Below are positions 1 to 13,600 of a DNA stretch of 28,214 nt, one piece after another (the stretch's first letter is position 1; the number at the start of each line of letters is the position of its first letter). Below the pieces are notes generated by a model, which saw only the letters and a list, made by a program, of their open reading frames with translations, searched no databases and was not told where the DNA came from. Source of the stretch: Saccoglossus kowalevskii. Taxonomy: Eukaryota > Hemichordata > Enteropneusta > Harrimaniidae. The stretch lies in contig NW_003122930.1 in NCBI RefSeq assembly GCF_000003605.2, forward strand, positions 43,223-71,436, read 5' to 3'. The position numbers and the translations under genes were made by a program.

Positions 1-925
1 CTATTGAAGGTTATGAGCAGACCAACCTTTATCGCAACTGGCTTTCTTAATTATTACATGTACTTGCTCTGAAAACATAGCTTTTACAATTGTTTAAATT
101 AACAGATGTTGTTCTATGTACAATGAATACATTTTAAATAATAAACCTTACTGTGTTAATAACAAATTGTGTTTGACAACATGAGAATGATTCTGATGCC
201 CAGTGATGATGTTCAAACAAACCCAGGTCCTGGTAATATACTAAGACCTGATTAACAAAGAAGTCATGTACATCAAGGTTCACTCAGATTTATGAATGCA
301 GTTCTTGAGCAAGTATACATGTATGACAAATAGTTTTGTTGCACTTGTGTACTCTGAGATTCTGAACATGGGTCAGTGGAAGTTTTTAGTTGTCAGTACA
401 AAACTAGATCATCGGAAATCACTTTATGATGAGTTGTAACCACAAAGAGTACATATTTATTCACCTGTTTGCAGATGTACTTTGTACAACTTTATAATCA
501 AATAACGGGGACTGTGACATTTCATGTCTAGTTTTTTTTTTGTTTTTTTTTTTATTTTATTTTTATTATTCCATCCCTTCAGAGAAAATAGCAAAAATAA
601 ATCCAAATGAAAATAAGTAGATAACATTATGATAAAATATTAAAATTTATAATTACATTTTTGATCATGTGACCTATAAATTGATGACTCTCATTTTGGA
701 TTTTAGTAAAACAATATCAAATCATCTTTCCACGGGCAGATATCTCGCAACATTCAAATTTAACCCAAAACATCAAATATATGATACTGCCCACAGTTTT
801 TGAATTATTTTATATTTCACCTTAGGAGTAGCTAACCAGACAATGGAGTCAATCTATTTTGGTGTAAGTTGTACAAGGTTTTGAAATTTTTATTTCACAT
901 TCAAGAAATAGCTGACACCAACAGC

Positions 926-1100
926 TAACAGTAAAAACATTTTTATTCACTGGTTTTAATTTCAATTTTTAATATTTTGAGCATATTCACTGAGTTGTAA
1001 ATTCACAGATTAGCTAGGGAAATTTTAAATGTTCACATGGATTGAACGATGGATTTCACTGAAATTAAAACCCAGCGAATAATTAATGCTTTTACAATAG
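926..1100 (+). mobile_element. Foldback element, family B (TTTTCACTGG type)
   Basis: Starts AACAGTAAAAACAT-TTATTCACTGG and ends AAAACCCAGCGAATAATTAA...TTTTACAATAG, so the two halves are inverted copies of each other. It is closest to the member at 9767-9977. Confidence 0.6.
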
Positions 1101-3859
1101 TAATAAAGGACGCCGAACCAAGCAGAAAAATAAAGGTGTTATCTGATTGGCCTAGTAGTTAGGTATTTGGGCTAGCTACCCAATGAAAGACAAGCTTAGA
1201 AATAGCTGTTGGGGATTTAGAAAAACTAAAGCTCCAACTTTAAAATAGATGGATTATATTCATCCAAGTAAATTATTATACTTAAATATACTTTTGTTAT
1301 TTTTACAGGCGGGTCAAACAGTGAAAACAAGAGTGCATATGGTTCACGCATTAATTCGTAATACCACATTACATTCAATTTGCAACTTACCAAAAATCAC
1401 ATTTATTGTATAAGTAAATCATTAAAATACTACCTCTTACGTAAGCATATGCGCTACTAATATAGCAAATATTGTTTGTTTACAACAAATTTGACTGTTC
1501 GCCGTACTATGGTGCATAAAAAGTTTTCCTGTAGCGAACCAAAGCATATGTGAAAACATTCAATACGTAGACGAACAGTAAAAACTGAATGATTTCATAA
1601 AAAAATTTAAGTAAAAAAACTTGCACACAAACGATGTGATAAACATGTAACAGGAAGATGCGGCTTATCATAATTGCAAAAGAAAAATAGATCACATTAG
1701 TTCCAAATGCCATGAACGTTTTTTTTTGTTAATATGAAACAGAGAAAAAAAATGGACCTGCTATTGCTGGCGCAATATCGCAGCGTTCTTCTTTCTTGGT
1801 GTTTCGTAAAAATAGGGAAAAAAAATTAAACTGCATCAGCGCATCATTTTTTTAAGTTTTATATTACCATAAGTGTGAATTTTTCAATTGTTTTGCAAAT
1901 TTTCTATTCGGTGATTCTTAATAAATATACAGTTTACACTATTTATATCAAATGTATTTTGTATTCTGCACAACATTTACTTTCTTATTTAATTTAATTA
2001 ATTTATTTATTTATTTAATTTCACTATTTTGGTGTTTGATCATATAAGTTTAATTGTAATTTTCTATAATCCAGTGAATAATTTAATCCCGCAGAATTTA
2101 TTATCAGCAAAGAAGTGAAAATAAAAAAAAAGATTAATTAATTAGTTAGTTAATTAATAAATTAATTAATGCATGTACAGCACATCATTGAGCACTAAAA
2201 TCGAGAATGAAGTATTATCTAAGCATTATCAATACACTATCCAACAACAGTCTTTTTATTATTGCGAAAACCTCTGCACAATGTTGTGCTCTTTGATGTG
2301 GGTTGCCCTATGACCCCAGGTTTTTTTAAATTGACCAATTTAGCTATGATTGATTTCTTGTTTTTGCCATTCAGGGCAAAATATTCATCAAGTCCCTTTG
2401 TGTTTCTCGAAATCAACACACTGACCTTTCCCACTGAGGAAATCGTGAAGCTCTAAATTTGAGGAGGTTGGAAAAAAACACCAACATAAAAATGTTACCA
2501 CTTTATTTGCATATTCCCAGAGATTTGCATAATTAATGAGTGTTTAAGCATTGACACAAATAACACATTTTGACAAATGAATTTCTAGAAACTTAGCTAG
2601 ATTCACTGAGACTAGTTATTTGAAAGTCTGATGAAAAATCTTTGGTTTAATATCCAATAAACTTTTGAATTGAGCTTAATGCTATGGATGAAATCTCAAA
2701 GTCATAGTTTGAGCATCCACTCTTTTTATTCACATTTTTTCATTACTAGACGGAACAATTCCCTCTGACAAAAATTAAGATTCAAAAATTTGTAGTGCTT
2801 TGAATTTCAAGCATTTTTACAAGTCAGCCATGCTGATCATGAACTCTGAACTATTGTCACTGAAATTGACTTTTAAATTATGGATATCAAATATCTTAAT
2901 AATTGAAAAAAACATCACTTATAAGCATATATATTATTGAAACATTAAAATGAAATCACTTCCTGTTTCTTTGATGATTACAGCTAAGTGTGGTACAGAC
3001 ACATATCCAGTTCTGAAAAAAGAAAATACATTTGTATGTGGAAAATAGAGCCCTAATACGAAATTTTTACAATTTAATTATAAAACGTTCATGAGGAAAA
3101 ACATTTTCTTGGAAGTTACTGTGTTTCTAAGTCTTAGAATCTTCGCTACCAATGTTGTTTTTACTCATGCCAGAAATTCACAAACAAACAAATTTAAAGC
3201 AGTTTACAGATATCTATCAAATTTAATTAAAAAATTTCAGAAAATCATTTCTGCTTTGAATCATAATTTTATCAATGTTTTTTTCTCCTAATTTCCAACT
3301 AATTTCATTCATTCAAACTAACACACTAATTTAAATAAATATCATAAAAAAAACATTTATCGGCTAACCAAAGAAATAAAATGTAATAAAAATACTGTTT
3401 AGGCGGTATCTATTCTCGATTCAAAGATTGATACTCGGATTAAAGTTTTAATTTGATCAAAAATAATTAATTAATCGGTAACAAATGCGTATCCTTTCTA
3501 CCAGCCTAGATTTCAAGATTATCAGATTATTTAAAAGACCTATAGACGATTTTATTTCAAATTTTATTTAAAGCAATAAAATAGCATCTACCAGTAATAA
3601 AAACACATCCATATTAACAAGAAAACAGTGATCTATGAAAACATATTTACATGCCGGGTTCATCCATGTGTAATTGTACACTTCAATTAATAACATGAAT
3701 ATTAACCACCTGCTGAAACTGTTTATTTCCATTGATTTCGGCAATCAGTGGGAGCTTTAAGCAGGTGATGTGATAAACAGGGATTGGGTGCCAATCATGT
3801 ATGACAAATATCTACTACCAGAGCTTACAAACAAGTATAATATATTACAATATTATCAC

Positions 3860-3933
3860 TGTAAAGGCAGCCATATTTGTATCTGTGTAAAGGCAGCCAT
3901 ATTTGTATCGATGTAAAGGCAGCCATATTTGTT
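3860..3933 (+). repeat. 26-bp tandem repeat, about 2.8 copies
   Basis: TGTAAAGGCAGCCATATTTG plus TATC and two variable bases is repeated at 3860, 3886 and 3912 with almost no divergence in the core, which suggests a recent expansion. Confidence 0.9.
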
Positions 3934-4145
3934 CAAAAAATCATGGGTAATTTCATCTGTGACTTTAAGTTTTAAATCAACAAGTATTAAATAATTATTA
4001 ACTTATTCAATTGGGTCGAATAATTCTGGCATATTGTCAGATAAATTTTCAAACAGTGTATCCTGTTATTTTAGTTGTATTGCAGTATTACTTCACATGT
4101 GTTGCTTTATGTACACCTAATGCAAGGGACAACCATGATGCCATA

Positions 4146-4347
4146 TACTGTGGAATACTTTATTTTCTCTGGAATTAATTTTGAATTAACGAGCATTTTG
4201 TATGGAATTTATTTTCACTGATTTTTGATGAGTTTAATGTGAAATATAGGGAAAAAAGTATATTCGCTGGATTTTATTTTCACGGAATCATCCCTTCAGT
4301 GAAAATGGCGAAAATAAATTCCAAGCGAAAATAAAGTTATCTACAGT
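4146..4347 (+). mobile_element. Foldback element, family B
   Basis: Starts TACTGTGGAATACTTTATTT and ends GCGAAAATAAAGTTATCTACAGT. The middle contains GGAATTTATTTTCACTGATT and its inverted relatives. It has two nested inverted halves and no coding capacity. Confidence 0.75.
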
Positions 4348-4543
4348 GATAATAAACTGATCTAGAATTTATGGTGTAATAAACAACAATTTTTTTGAAA
4401 ATTTCAATGAAATTTGTGATTTGTAAGAGATATTTCAAAAGATAGGTTAGGTTTAGCTACACATACATACTGATGTCACATAGCTGAAGGAAACACAAAG
4501 AAATGCATTGTGGGAAATATACAACATTTGGGGGAATACTCAC

Positions 4544-4616
4544 CTCGTTTTTGCATATATGAAAACAGATTATCCAAAAATTCTTTTCTTTTCGGATCAT
4601 CACTAAGTTCATAAAG
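4544..4616 (-). CDS. ARID3: ARID3 exon encoding ARID helix 1
   Basis: This 73-nt exon is bounded by TTGTCATTTCAG|CTT and CGAG|GTGAGT. It translates as LYELSDDPKRKEFLDNLFSY followed by MQKR and the first base of a Gly codon, continuing directly from FKQ of the previous exon. LYEL, DPKRKEFLD and MQKRG are hallmark residues of the ARID3/dead ringer domain. The split Gly codon agrees with the family's MQKRGTP continuation, so the next exon should start in phase 1 with Thr-Pro. The exon is isolated between introns of 12,979 bp and at least 4,543 bp. A poorly conserved Asn replaces the more usual Asp in FLDDLF. Confidence 0.95.
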
Positions 4617-7600
4617 CTGAAATGACAACACAAAATAAAATTAATTAGTTTTTAAAATTCCAACTTTTGAGACTGAATGTAAACTGCTTTCGTTTTTGTG
4701 GGAAACTGCAATATTGCCCTCCCTTCCTGGGCAATATACTGATATTTTGTTCCTGAGGGCAATATCATATACATCCTGATTGCCCCTCTATTACTAAGGG
4801 CAATAGTAAACACTGACTGGCTTTTTGTTCCTGGGGCAATATTATATATGGTCTGGCCCTCTACTCCCAAGGGAATACGATACACTGATTGCCTATTTGT
4901 TACTGATGGAAATATTGACTGACCAAGAGGTCGATATCACAGTTGAGTGAGATTGAATTTCCCAATCAATATAAACTGACATGTACTTCTCCTAAAATGA
5001 AGCAATAAATATTCTACTCTATAACGAATGATCCTTTTATTTCTGAGGGCAATAACATCTACTGACTGGCCATCTGTTCCTTGAGGCAATATCTTGAAAT
5101 TACTGACCCTCGGTTTCTGAGGGCAATATTGATGTTGTGTGACCATACATCGTTCAATCATGACATCGTTATGAAATCTTTTCAATTTAGTAAATCGTCT
5201 TTTAGAGACACCTGTAGAGTCAATAAGGTATTAAAGAAGCATGCATATCTGATGGCCCAATGGAGTGGACGATGGAGTGACCGCATAGTTTGTGCATGAA
5301 TGACCATCACAAGGCAAATACAAATATACTGTACTTGACTGACTTAGGGCCCACCCATGACTAAACTACTAACTACCCCCCATCCCCACTATTGGAGGAT
5401 TTCTATTTTGTGGGTAAAATTTTACTGTTTGGAGTTCGGACATTGTTTTATTTTTCTGAATAATCAAACCACAGCATCTAATCGTAGAAAACGACGACCA
5501 TGAATGTGACAGGTGAATTACACTTTAACAAACACACAAAAAATCATGCCAACTTTTCACTGAAATCAATGTCAATTGATCATACTTAAAAATCTGTAAT
5601 TTTCTTTCACATTGCATTAGCAAATAATGTCATTGCCTGTATTTGAGAATTCACAACAAGATGCATTATTACGTCACAGTGCTCTAGATTGGTTAATAAC
5701 AGAATTGAACTTCCAGGTTATAAGACATTCTCGCACGTCAAACCTTGCAGCCACAGACCCTAATAATTTGTACATTGTAAAATTTGATCATACATAAAAT
5801 TGTAACATGATACACACATTTTTGGAAATGTTTGTGTGTTTTTTTTCCATTGTAAACATGTTGTGGAAATCAACTCAACTAGTTTTGTAAAACTGCTTAT
5901 TTATTCCCAAAAAAAAGATATTCCCCTTAACCTAGCAGATGGTGAACAAACATTTGTGGATGGGGGTGCTCGACTAAATGCCCCCCTTCCCCTCATGAAC
6001 TCTAAGCACTAAAGTTAGTAGAGTATGGTAATCTTACGACTAAATAATGAATAACATATTTGCTCTTTGTGTTTAATGTCAAACTATTAAAGTCATACTT
6101 TCAGTATGCGTATTTAGTGAAAATCATTTAGAGATACTAATTTTATCGAAATTAAATAATTAGACTTTTAAACAGAGGCAAATAACAAATAACAAAGAGG
6201 AACTAACTTTAATAATAAGTGTAAACATATATAGACATTGAGTGGCACCGTAAAATGCCTTGAATCAGCATGAACACCTGGTACAAAAACACTCAAATAC
6301 TACAAGTATATACCACACTACAATAAGTACTACACCCACTCTATTAGAGGGGGGGGGGCTATATGTAATTAAAACATTCACAACAGCAAACATAATCTCC
6401 TTATTTAAGGGAGGGGGGGTTAAAAGTTATTATAAATACTGTTTGTATAGTTTATATAGTTTGTTACATTTATTTTACACTTTCGTTCATTTGGCAGAAG
6501 TGGGTGAATGATTTAAGAAGATATTATGTTTGCCATGCATGGGATCGCTAAGTAACATTTATCCATTGTCTGGTTCACTAGTCATTCATCATGCATTGTT
6601 CTGAATAATGATTGGATAATGTCAGGTCAGGTCAAAGGGCAGTTACAGGTCACCTCAAAACAGTAGACTGTGCCAGTTTTAATTTTCTCAATTCTTTTTC
6701 ACTTTCTCTCTTTATGTCTAAAAATAAAGTCTGCAGTTCCATGCAATATTGACGGATACAATGTCTGCTTTCAATCAATTTAAATTACAGTTCTCATCGG
6801 TCTTAGCACACAGAGAACTTGTGCGCTTCGTCGAAAAACCTTTTGAAAAATTATCTAAGCGACAATTTTTGTGCCAGAATAAGGACAATTTTTTGGGAGA
6901 AAAAAAAATTGCATAATTAGTTGCGTCGTCATAGATTTTACAGAACACAGACAGATGTTCACAAAAAAATATGACATTTTATTACAATATTATTTACAGT
7001 TAAAAAACTATTAGGATCTGTAGAAAACTGGTTGAAAATGTTTTTGATTGTTTGCAAATTCTTGATGCATGATTTGACCTGCAACTATGCCCTCTGACCT
7101 GATAGGTCATGTGTTATTAACCAATAAGAATGCTGTGTGGTACTGATGCAATTTTCTGTGAATTTTGAAATATTGATGTTGGCATTTTATAAAAAGCTAT
7201 GTGGAAGAGAATTATTGATGTTTAAACATAATCATTGACTTCAGAGAACTTAGAAAAGATTCCCATGTGTTTAGAGTATTGGAGAAACTAATTCAAAATT
7301 ACTTGTACTTGAGATATTGATGGAAAGCTGAAAAATGAATAATTGTTACACAAATCAGGTAATTAATTTGCACAAATTTCAGTGTAAAACTAATATGTAC
7401 CAAGTTTCATCAAAATGTAATGATTAGTACTCAAGATATCAGTGGAAAAGCCAAAAATGCCATTATGCAAATTAGGTAATTAATATACATGGTTTTTACC
7501 TAAAACTAATCAAACCTGTGCATTACTCAAGAGCATCGATGCAAGTTTCATGAAAAACCAGTGGATACCAGTGGAATTGGCAGACCCACACCCATACATC

Positions 7601-10600
7601 TCTTACCAATGATGTAACAACACACATTGGATTAAATTTTAATATAGTTGCAATGAACTCGATTAAAACACATTCCTATATAGAATTGCATTTAATAGAG
7701 TTTAATTAAACTTGATTACAATGCAATTCAACAAAGAATTGCATTTTAATTGGAGTTTAATTAAATAAAAGTTGAAAATCTCGTCCGTGACTTAACATGG
7801 AAATGTTAGCAAAGCTTAGGTTTAGTACAGGGGGGTAGCTATGGTACAATTATATTAATATTACCGGTAATATAAATTGAACCATACCTCTCCCCTTTAC
7901 ACCTAAGCTACGCAAACTTAAATTTAAATAAATATTAATATACATTATGAAAATAGTGAGTGTTGTCACCTGTTAGGTCTGTCATCATGTGGTAGGTGTA
8001 AAAGTTAAATGAAAACGGTCATAACATTGATATCACACGAATACACACACATGCGTCTTATTTTTGTTGTGATGAGACGCATTGGATTAACTTTTAATAT
8101 AGTTGAATTAACTTTTAATATAGTTGCGTTATGTTTGGATTAAAACACAACTCTATATAAGGTTGCGATTTAATGGGAGTTTAATTAAACTCAATTACAT
8201 TGCAATTCAATATAGAATTGTGTTTCAATCCAAGATTATTTAAATACAAAATGCAACAAAATAGAAATAACATCATACATCCTGTGACTTATTATAAAAT
8301 GTTTGCGAAGCTTAGGGTTAGTAAAGGTGGTAGGTGTGGTAAAGTTACATTAATTTGAATATAAACTGTACCGTACCAAACCTTACCCTAAGCTATGCAA
8401 ACTTGTCTTAATATTGATTAAATATTAATATAAATTATGAAAAATAGTGACGGACATCACTTGATAGGTTTGTCGTCATTTGACAGGGGTAAAGTTAAAT
8501 GGAAGTCGTCCTAATGTTGACAAGACAAACACATGCAGACAGACAGACAAACAGACAAACTGCAAAGACTCCCATTGTGTGCTTTGTAAACAGGAGTAAA
8601 AAATGACAAGATTTATTTTTGATGATTTGTAAATTTCGAAAGGTAAAATGGACGTGAAAGTATTTAACATCCTCATCAACAGGTCGAAATTTGTAGTTTA
8701 CCCGATCACACCCGTTTCACAATAGTCACAAAGGACATTGCAATTATTCAGAAAAGTAAAATTATGTTCAATGAATGGGTTACATATATTGATAGTTCAG
8801 AAGTGAGGTGGGAACTTAGTCAAGCATGGGCACTAAGTCGGACGAGTACGGTAAAATGCCACTAATAATGGTAATTATTATTAGCAATTACATGTAAATC
8901 CACCATGAGAGAGTCAAACTCATTAAAAAAAGGGAGGAAGACCAACATTTTTTTTTCTCGCTTTTCCTCATTCTTTTACATTATACAGCCATTTTCAAAT
9001 GAAGAATTTCTCACTGGAATATTTTTAAATGCCACATTTGTCAAGTATCGCATGTTAAAATTTTGTAGAAAAAAAATTGTAAAAGAGCTGTCAAGGACTC
9101 ATTAGAGGGTTAATCAAGAACTCCCATCTGCGAAGAAGACAACAACTGAAAAATTGTTACACAAATTGCCTGATTATTGATTATTACAAAATTTAACCAA
9201 AAATGTACATTTCTAGAAACACAAATGCAAATGAGAAAGTGTGTGAAACAACTGGTTAATGTCCCTGGCCATTTTGCTCGTGTCCTTTTCTATTCGCAAA
9301 GCATGTATTACATATGTATTGCATTTGTTAATGTCTGTTCATGCAATCAAATCACTCTATTTTCCACTGCGTTCTATGATGTCACTAGTTACACTTGTAT
9401 TTATTTGATGCGTATACGCAATAGGATATCAAACGCGTATCATCGTACATAGCAAAAATTATATTGGCAAAAATTAAACTATTTACAGTATTATTTATGC
9501 AAGACCAAGAACAAATTGATTGACTTCACTGCCAGCATGTTAATTAATTGTTTAATATGTTAATCTGTTTACAAGCATACAAAGTTATGAAGGAGCTTAT
9601 TATTAGACACATCGAGGTGATTAATGAGATGTGGGAAATAATCTGCAATAATTTAATAATTCTGAGAATTAGATGATATCAGAGCAGATGACGAATGTTG
9701 TTCACACTTTCTTGTCTTATCTCAAGATACGGCAGCACAAAATATTCGACAAGACATTCAGTAACGTACTGTAAAATGACTAATTTTCACTGGGTTTAAA
9801 TTTCACTGATTTAGCATTTCAGGCATATTCAGTGGGTTTTAAATTCATGTCTTTTTCATTTGGAAAATGTGTTCTATGCTAAATTTTACATATTCACAGG
9901 GTTTTAATTTAGAGCATTTTCCAGTCAGCGAAATAAGCAAAATTAAAATCCAGTGAATGATTAACCTCTTTACAGTATTACATCATGCAAACAATTCCAC
10001 GGAATAAACAATACTCTCATTGACGTAATCCAGCGGACAAATTCAGTTTACAAACACAAAACAAAATGTTTTAAACAAGAGTTTGCATTGAAATCTGTGT
10101 ATAATTTGAAAAAATCTCAAAGAATATTTGAAATTTGATATATAAATTGTATGAAACTACAGTAAATAGAACAGTAGACACGAATATTCTTGGAGCCGGA
10201 GTAACCATCCCGAAAAAGACTACTGTAGAATATTTTATTTCCGCTTAGAATTTATTTTCGGTATTTTCGCTGAAACGATGTTTCAGTGAAAATAAAAACC
10301 AGCGAATATTTTTTTTTTTCTATGTCTCACCATGGAGGTAATAAGCATATTACCTTACTACCTCCATGGTCTCACATTCAACTCATCAAAAATCGGTGAA
10401 AATAAATTCCATACAAAACACCCAAAAAGCTTTTTCAGCGAAAATGAATTCCAGCTAAAATATAGTATTTCACAGTATTTCAAATGTAATGAATGTGGAC
10501 TTATCATCTGCAGACAGTAATTAGATGGAATTACAAAAGTTCAATCTCCGATGTCACAAACATACAGAATATAGTTCTGCCCACTTATAAAAGACACTTG

Positions 10601-13600
10601 TATATCATAGTTAGAATGACCTAACCAGTTACGATTGCCCTCAGGGACAATTCTGTCCATCATGCTGTGAACACCTGAGTGAAATATAAAATACAGACAC
10701 ATTATAAACATATGAACATGCAGCATGGCATTGAAACTCATGACCGAGTTTATACAGATTTTGCTAGATTATTTTGAGGAAGACGAAATAAACGAGCACA
10801 ACTGGTGACATTAGGTTGTGTACCGTAATTGCAAATTTGTTTTATTTTCAGATTAAAAATCTTCTACTCAACCTCCAAATTAACCTTGAAAAACAACGCT
10901 TTGGTACCTGATTTGTTGGTTGAACACCTCCAATGCAACTCGTTTTATTTGACATCATACAACATTGCAGTGAATACAAGTGGTGTATTAATGGAATCAT
11001 TCCTATGTGGATTAACTCAGGTGACCTTGCATTGGCGAAAAAAGGACAAGTTGGTCCTAAAAAGACTTGCACTAAAAATAAATACATGAGCGAGTCGATA
11101 GTAAGTACAACTAAAAGTGTCTTGGTGATTTCAAACAATTACATAAATTGATTAAAAAAAAAAAACGGAAAAGAGTTCACATTTATTTTGATATTGTGAC
11201 TTAGATTGCTATAAAACGAGAAGTTAGTCGAATGAAAATTGTCCTAACTACCACTTAAAACTCTCCCACATTGCTGTCTGCTTCTTTTTCCTGTGTTTTT
11301 AAAATGAATATTTCATATCATTCTGCTCATTATCGCTTCCTCTGGAATTAATCTAATGACATTTTACGATTAAAGTACTATAATCTGCTCGAAAATGGAT
11401 TCACAATTGATATCACCGTTAATGTAAGGTCTACGCAGTCTGCACGGTACAGTACCCACTAAAATACACCAAATACCTGCCTTCTAGTAGCCATGACTTG
11501 CATACCGCACCACCCACCCACCCACTACTTTAACCACTTAAATTGGCGAACCTTTTTGAGGGCAAAAATAACTTTTCTTACATATCAAAAAAATTTTGAT
11601 TAAGACCTATGTCTATTTGGTCCACAATTATAAAACTTCGTTCAACAAAAATTAAGGAAAATTATGGCACACAAAAGAATTATGTTTTACTTAAATTCAT
11701 CAAATTAGAATATAACAGACCTAAGACATTAAAGTATTGGGCTACTTAGCATTTAAAAAAACAAAAACAATTTTTTTAGTATTTATTCAATAACACTCAC
11801 ACATCCCCTTGAGGGAAGGGAAAGGTTACAACAACTATAATAAATGCTAAATAATAGGGAAATAATAGACAGATTAGTTGTTTAAACAACAACAACAACA
11901 ACAACAATGGCATCCCATGATTCCATGGTGCAATCCCAGGGATTGAGAAGCTCAAGTTTAAACGTAACACAGTTGATTAGAATCAACCACAGAAACACTG
12001 CATAATGTGACAATGATTTTTCAATAAATTAAGGAAAAACAAGTATTCTGCGTAAACACAGGATGGTATTAATAATACACTATGGTTAGCACATTCAATA
12101 ACTGAGAGGACGTTTCTTCCCTGAGGGTTAATTATTTAAATTTTTAATTTTTTTTTTTATGAATGTGCAATGAACAAATTATTGCTCTAAGACAATAGAG
12201 TAATTTTGAGCCAATTGCAATGTTTATGCAAGGAGTTTTAGACTGTATAATATTACATAAAGATAACAAAATTAATCATGAACCAATTAATTAATTCATA
12301 AAATGAAATAAACAACCAACCACATTTAAAAAAATGCAATTCACTGTCGATGAAACAGCCCTTGTCCAGTTTTTAGTGACTGTGTCAATTACGAACAACA
12401 AACTGATAGATTAAAAGAAATAATGTTGGGTGTGAGGGGGGGGGGGTACTTGGCACGTTAATGTGAGTATAAAAGACAACTTTGTCTGATCTGATATTAA
12501 AGAAAAACAAAATGGCTACCAGTTGGCCATTTTGAACCGGATTGAGAATATCATACAAATACAAAGTTTGAATGAAATTGATCCAGGCATGCCTGGATGA
12601 CAAATGTGAATTTTTAGTGTTCTCAAAGGTCAGTGGAACGAAAACTGCACATGTTTCCGATTATAACTTGCCTTTGTGCCAGATTCGAATCAAATCGGTC
12701 AAGACATGTCTAAGAAATGATTATGGACAAACCGATTGAACCCAAACCACAAGTGACTGCTTTGACTTCAGCTAAAGCAGGCTAAAATATAGAAATTAAC
12801 TATGTAAACCATATTCCCTCTATTAGTAGCTTATAATATGATCACATAAATGAAAGCAGTACTTAGTGTCACAATAGGATATATTCTAATGACCCAGTAT
12901 TTACTGGTGTGCTTCTATTGGAAAATATTTAATTGTGCGAACTGAAACATTTAAATTATCAAAATACAAAAATTGAAAATCAGCAAGAATAAACAGTATT
13001 CTATTGTCAGCATTCGAAGTAATGTACGCCAGTTAGCCATTTCAGTTGACATTTTAAAACAGGAGCCTGTTGATTTTCCATGAATCAGATATGAAGCCGT
13101 AAAACATGTCACTTTTGTACTTGTCTGTACAAAAAGCAATCAGTCTTACAGTTTTCGAGAAGGGAAAATTGAGGTGAAAAATTAACAAAACTATTTGATG
13201 AAATCATACCGATATTGTGGAGGATTATACAAATTTGTCTTGTGCATATTAAAATCCATCTGTCTTAGTGTTTCAAAGAAGAAGTTGATATTGTAAAAAT
13301 TGACGGATGGCAACGATGACAATATTACAAATATGAATATAACTCTGCACGGTCATTTCCAACGACAATAGAGTGAAAAAAAAAAGTTGAATTAGGAACA
13401 TGTGATACATTGCAACTGTGTTGCTGTAATGTACTTTTCAAGCAGTGCTAAATATACATCTACCAGGGTACTATTTCGGATACCAGTTATTGAATAAATA
13501 ATTGTAGCGTTAAGTGAAGTCTTTGTACTATTTAGAGCATGATAATATGTAGAATATACATATGTAATAAAATCTATGCTGTGTTTCACTCATTATACAA

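Larger units (their letters stand above)
1..4543 (-). other. ARID3 intron 3 (partial), continuing past the left edge
   Basis: No exon encoding the next ARID segment (expected Thr-Pro-Val-Asn-Arg followed by the central helices) is visible on the minus strand. The region is AT-rich and contains foldback elements at 926-1100 and 4146-4347 and a fragment near 530-640. It also has TTAA-type low-complexity tracts at 1985-2020 and 2130-2170 and a 26-bp tandem repeat at 3860-3933. Confidence 0.65.

Noticed and set aside
3860..3933. CRISPR-like direct repeats.
   Set aside because: Three nearly contiguous 26-bp units without spacers, in animal intron DNA, are a plain tandem repeat.
4652..4885. Periodic peptide on the minus strand (GTKSQSVFTIAL-type) as a repeat protein.
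   Set aside because: The DNA unit is 37 bp, not divisible by three, and the periodicity comes from the minisatellite.
10541..10741. Minus-strand open frame with a hydrophobic, signal-like start.
   Set aside because: It is short, has no recognised domain, overlaps a stray minisatellite-like unit, and no splice partners were found.
12661..12700. T-loop-like AGATTCGAATC as part of a tRNA.
   Set aside because: No matching acceptor stem, D-arm or anticodon arm could be laid out around it.
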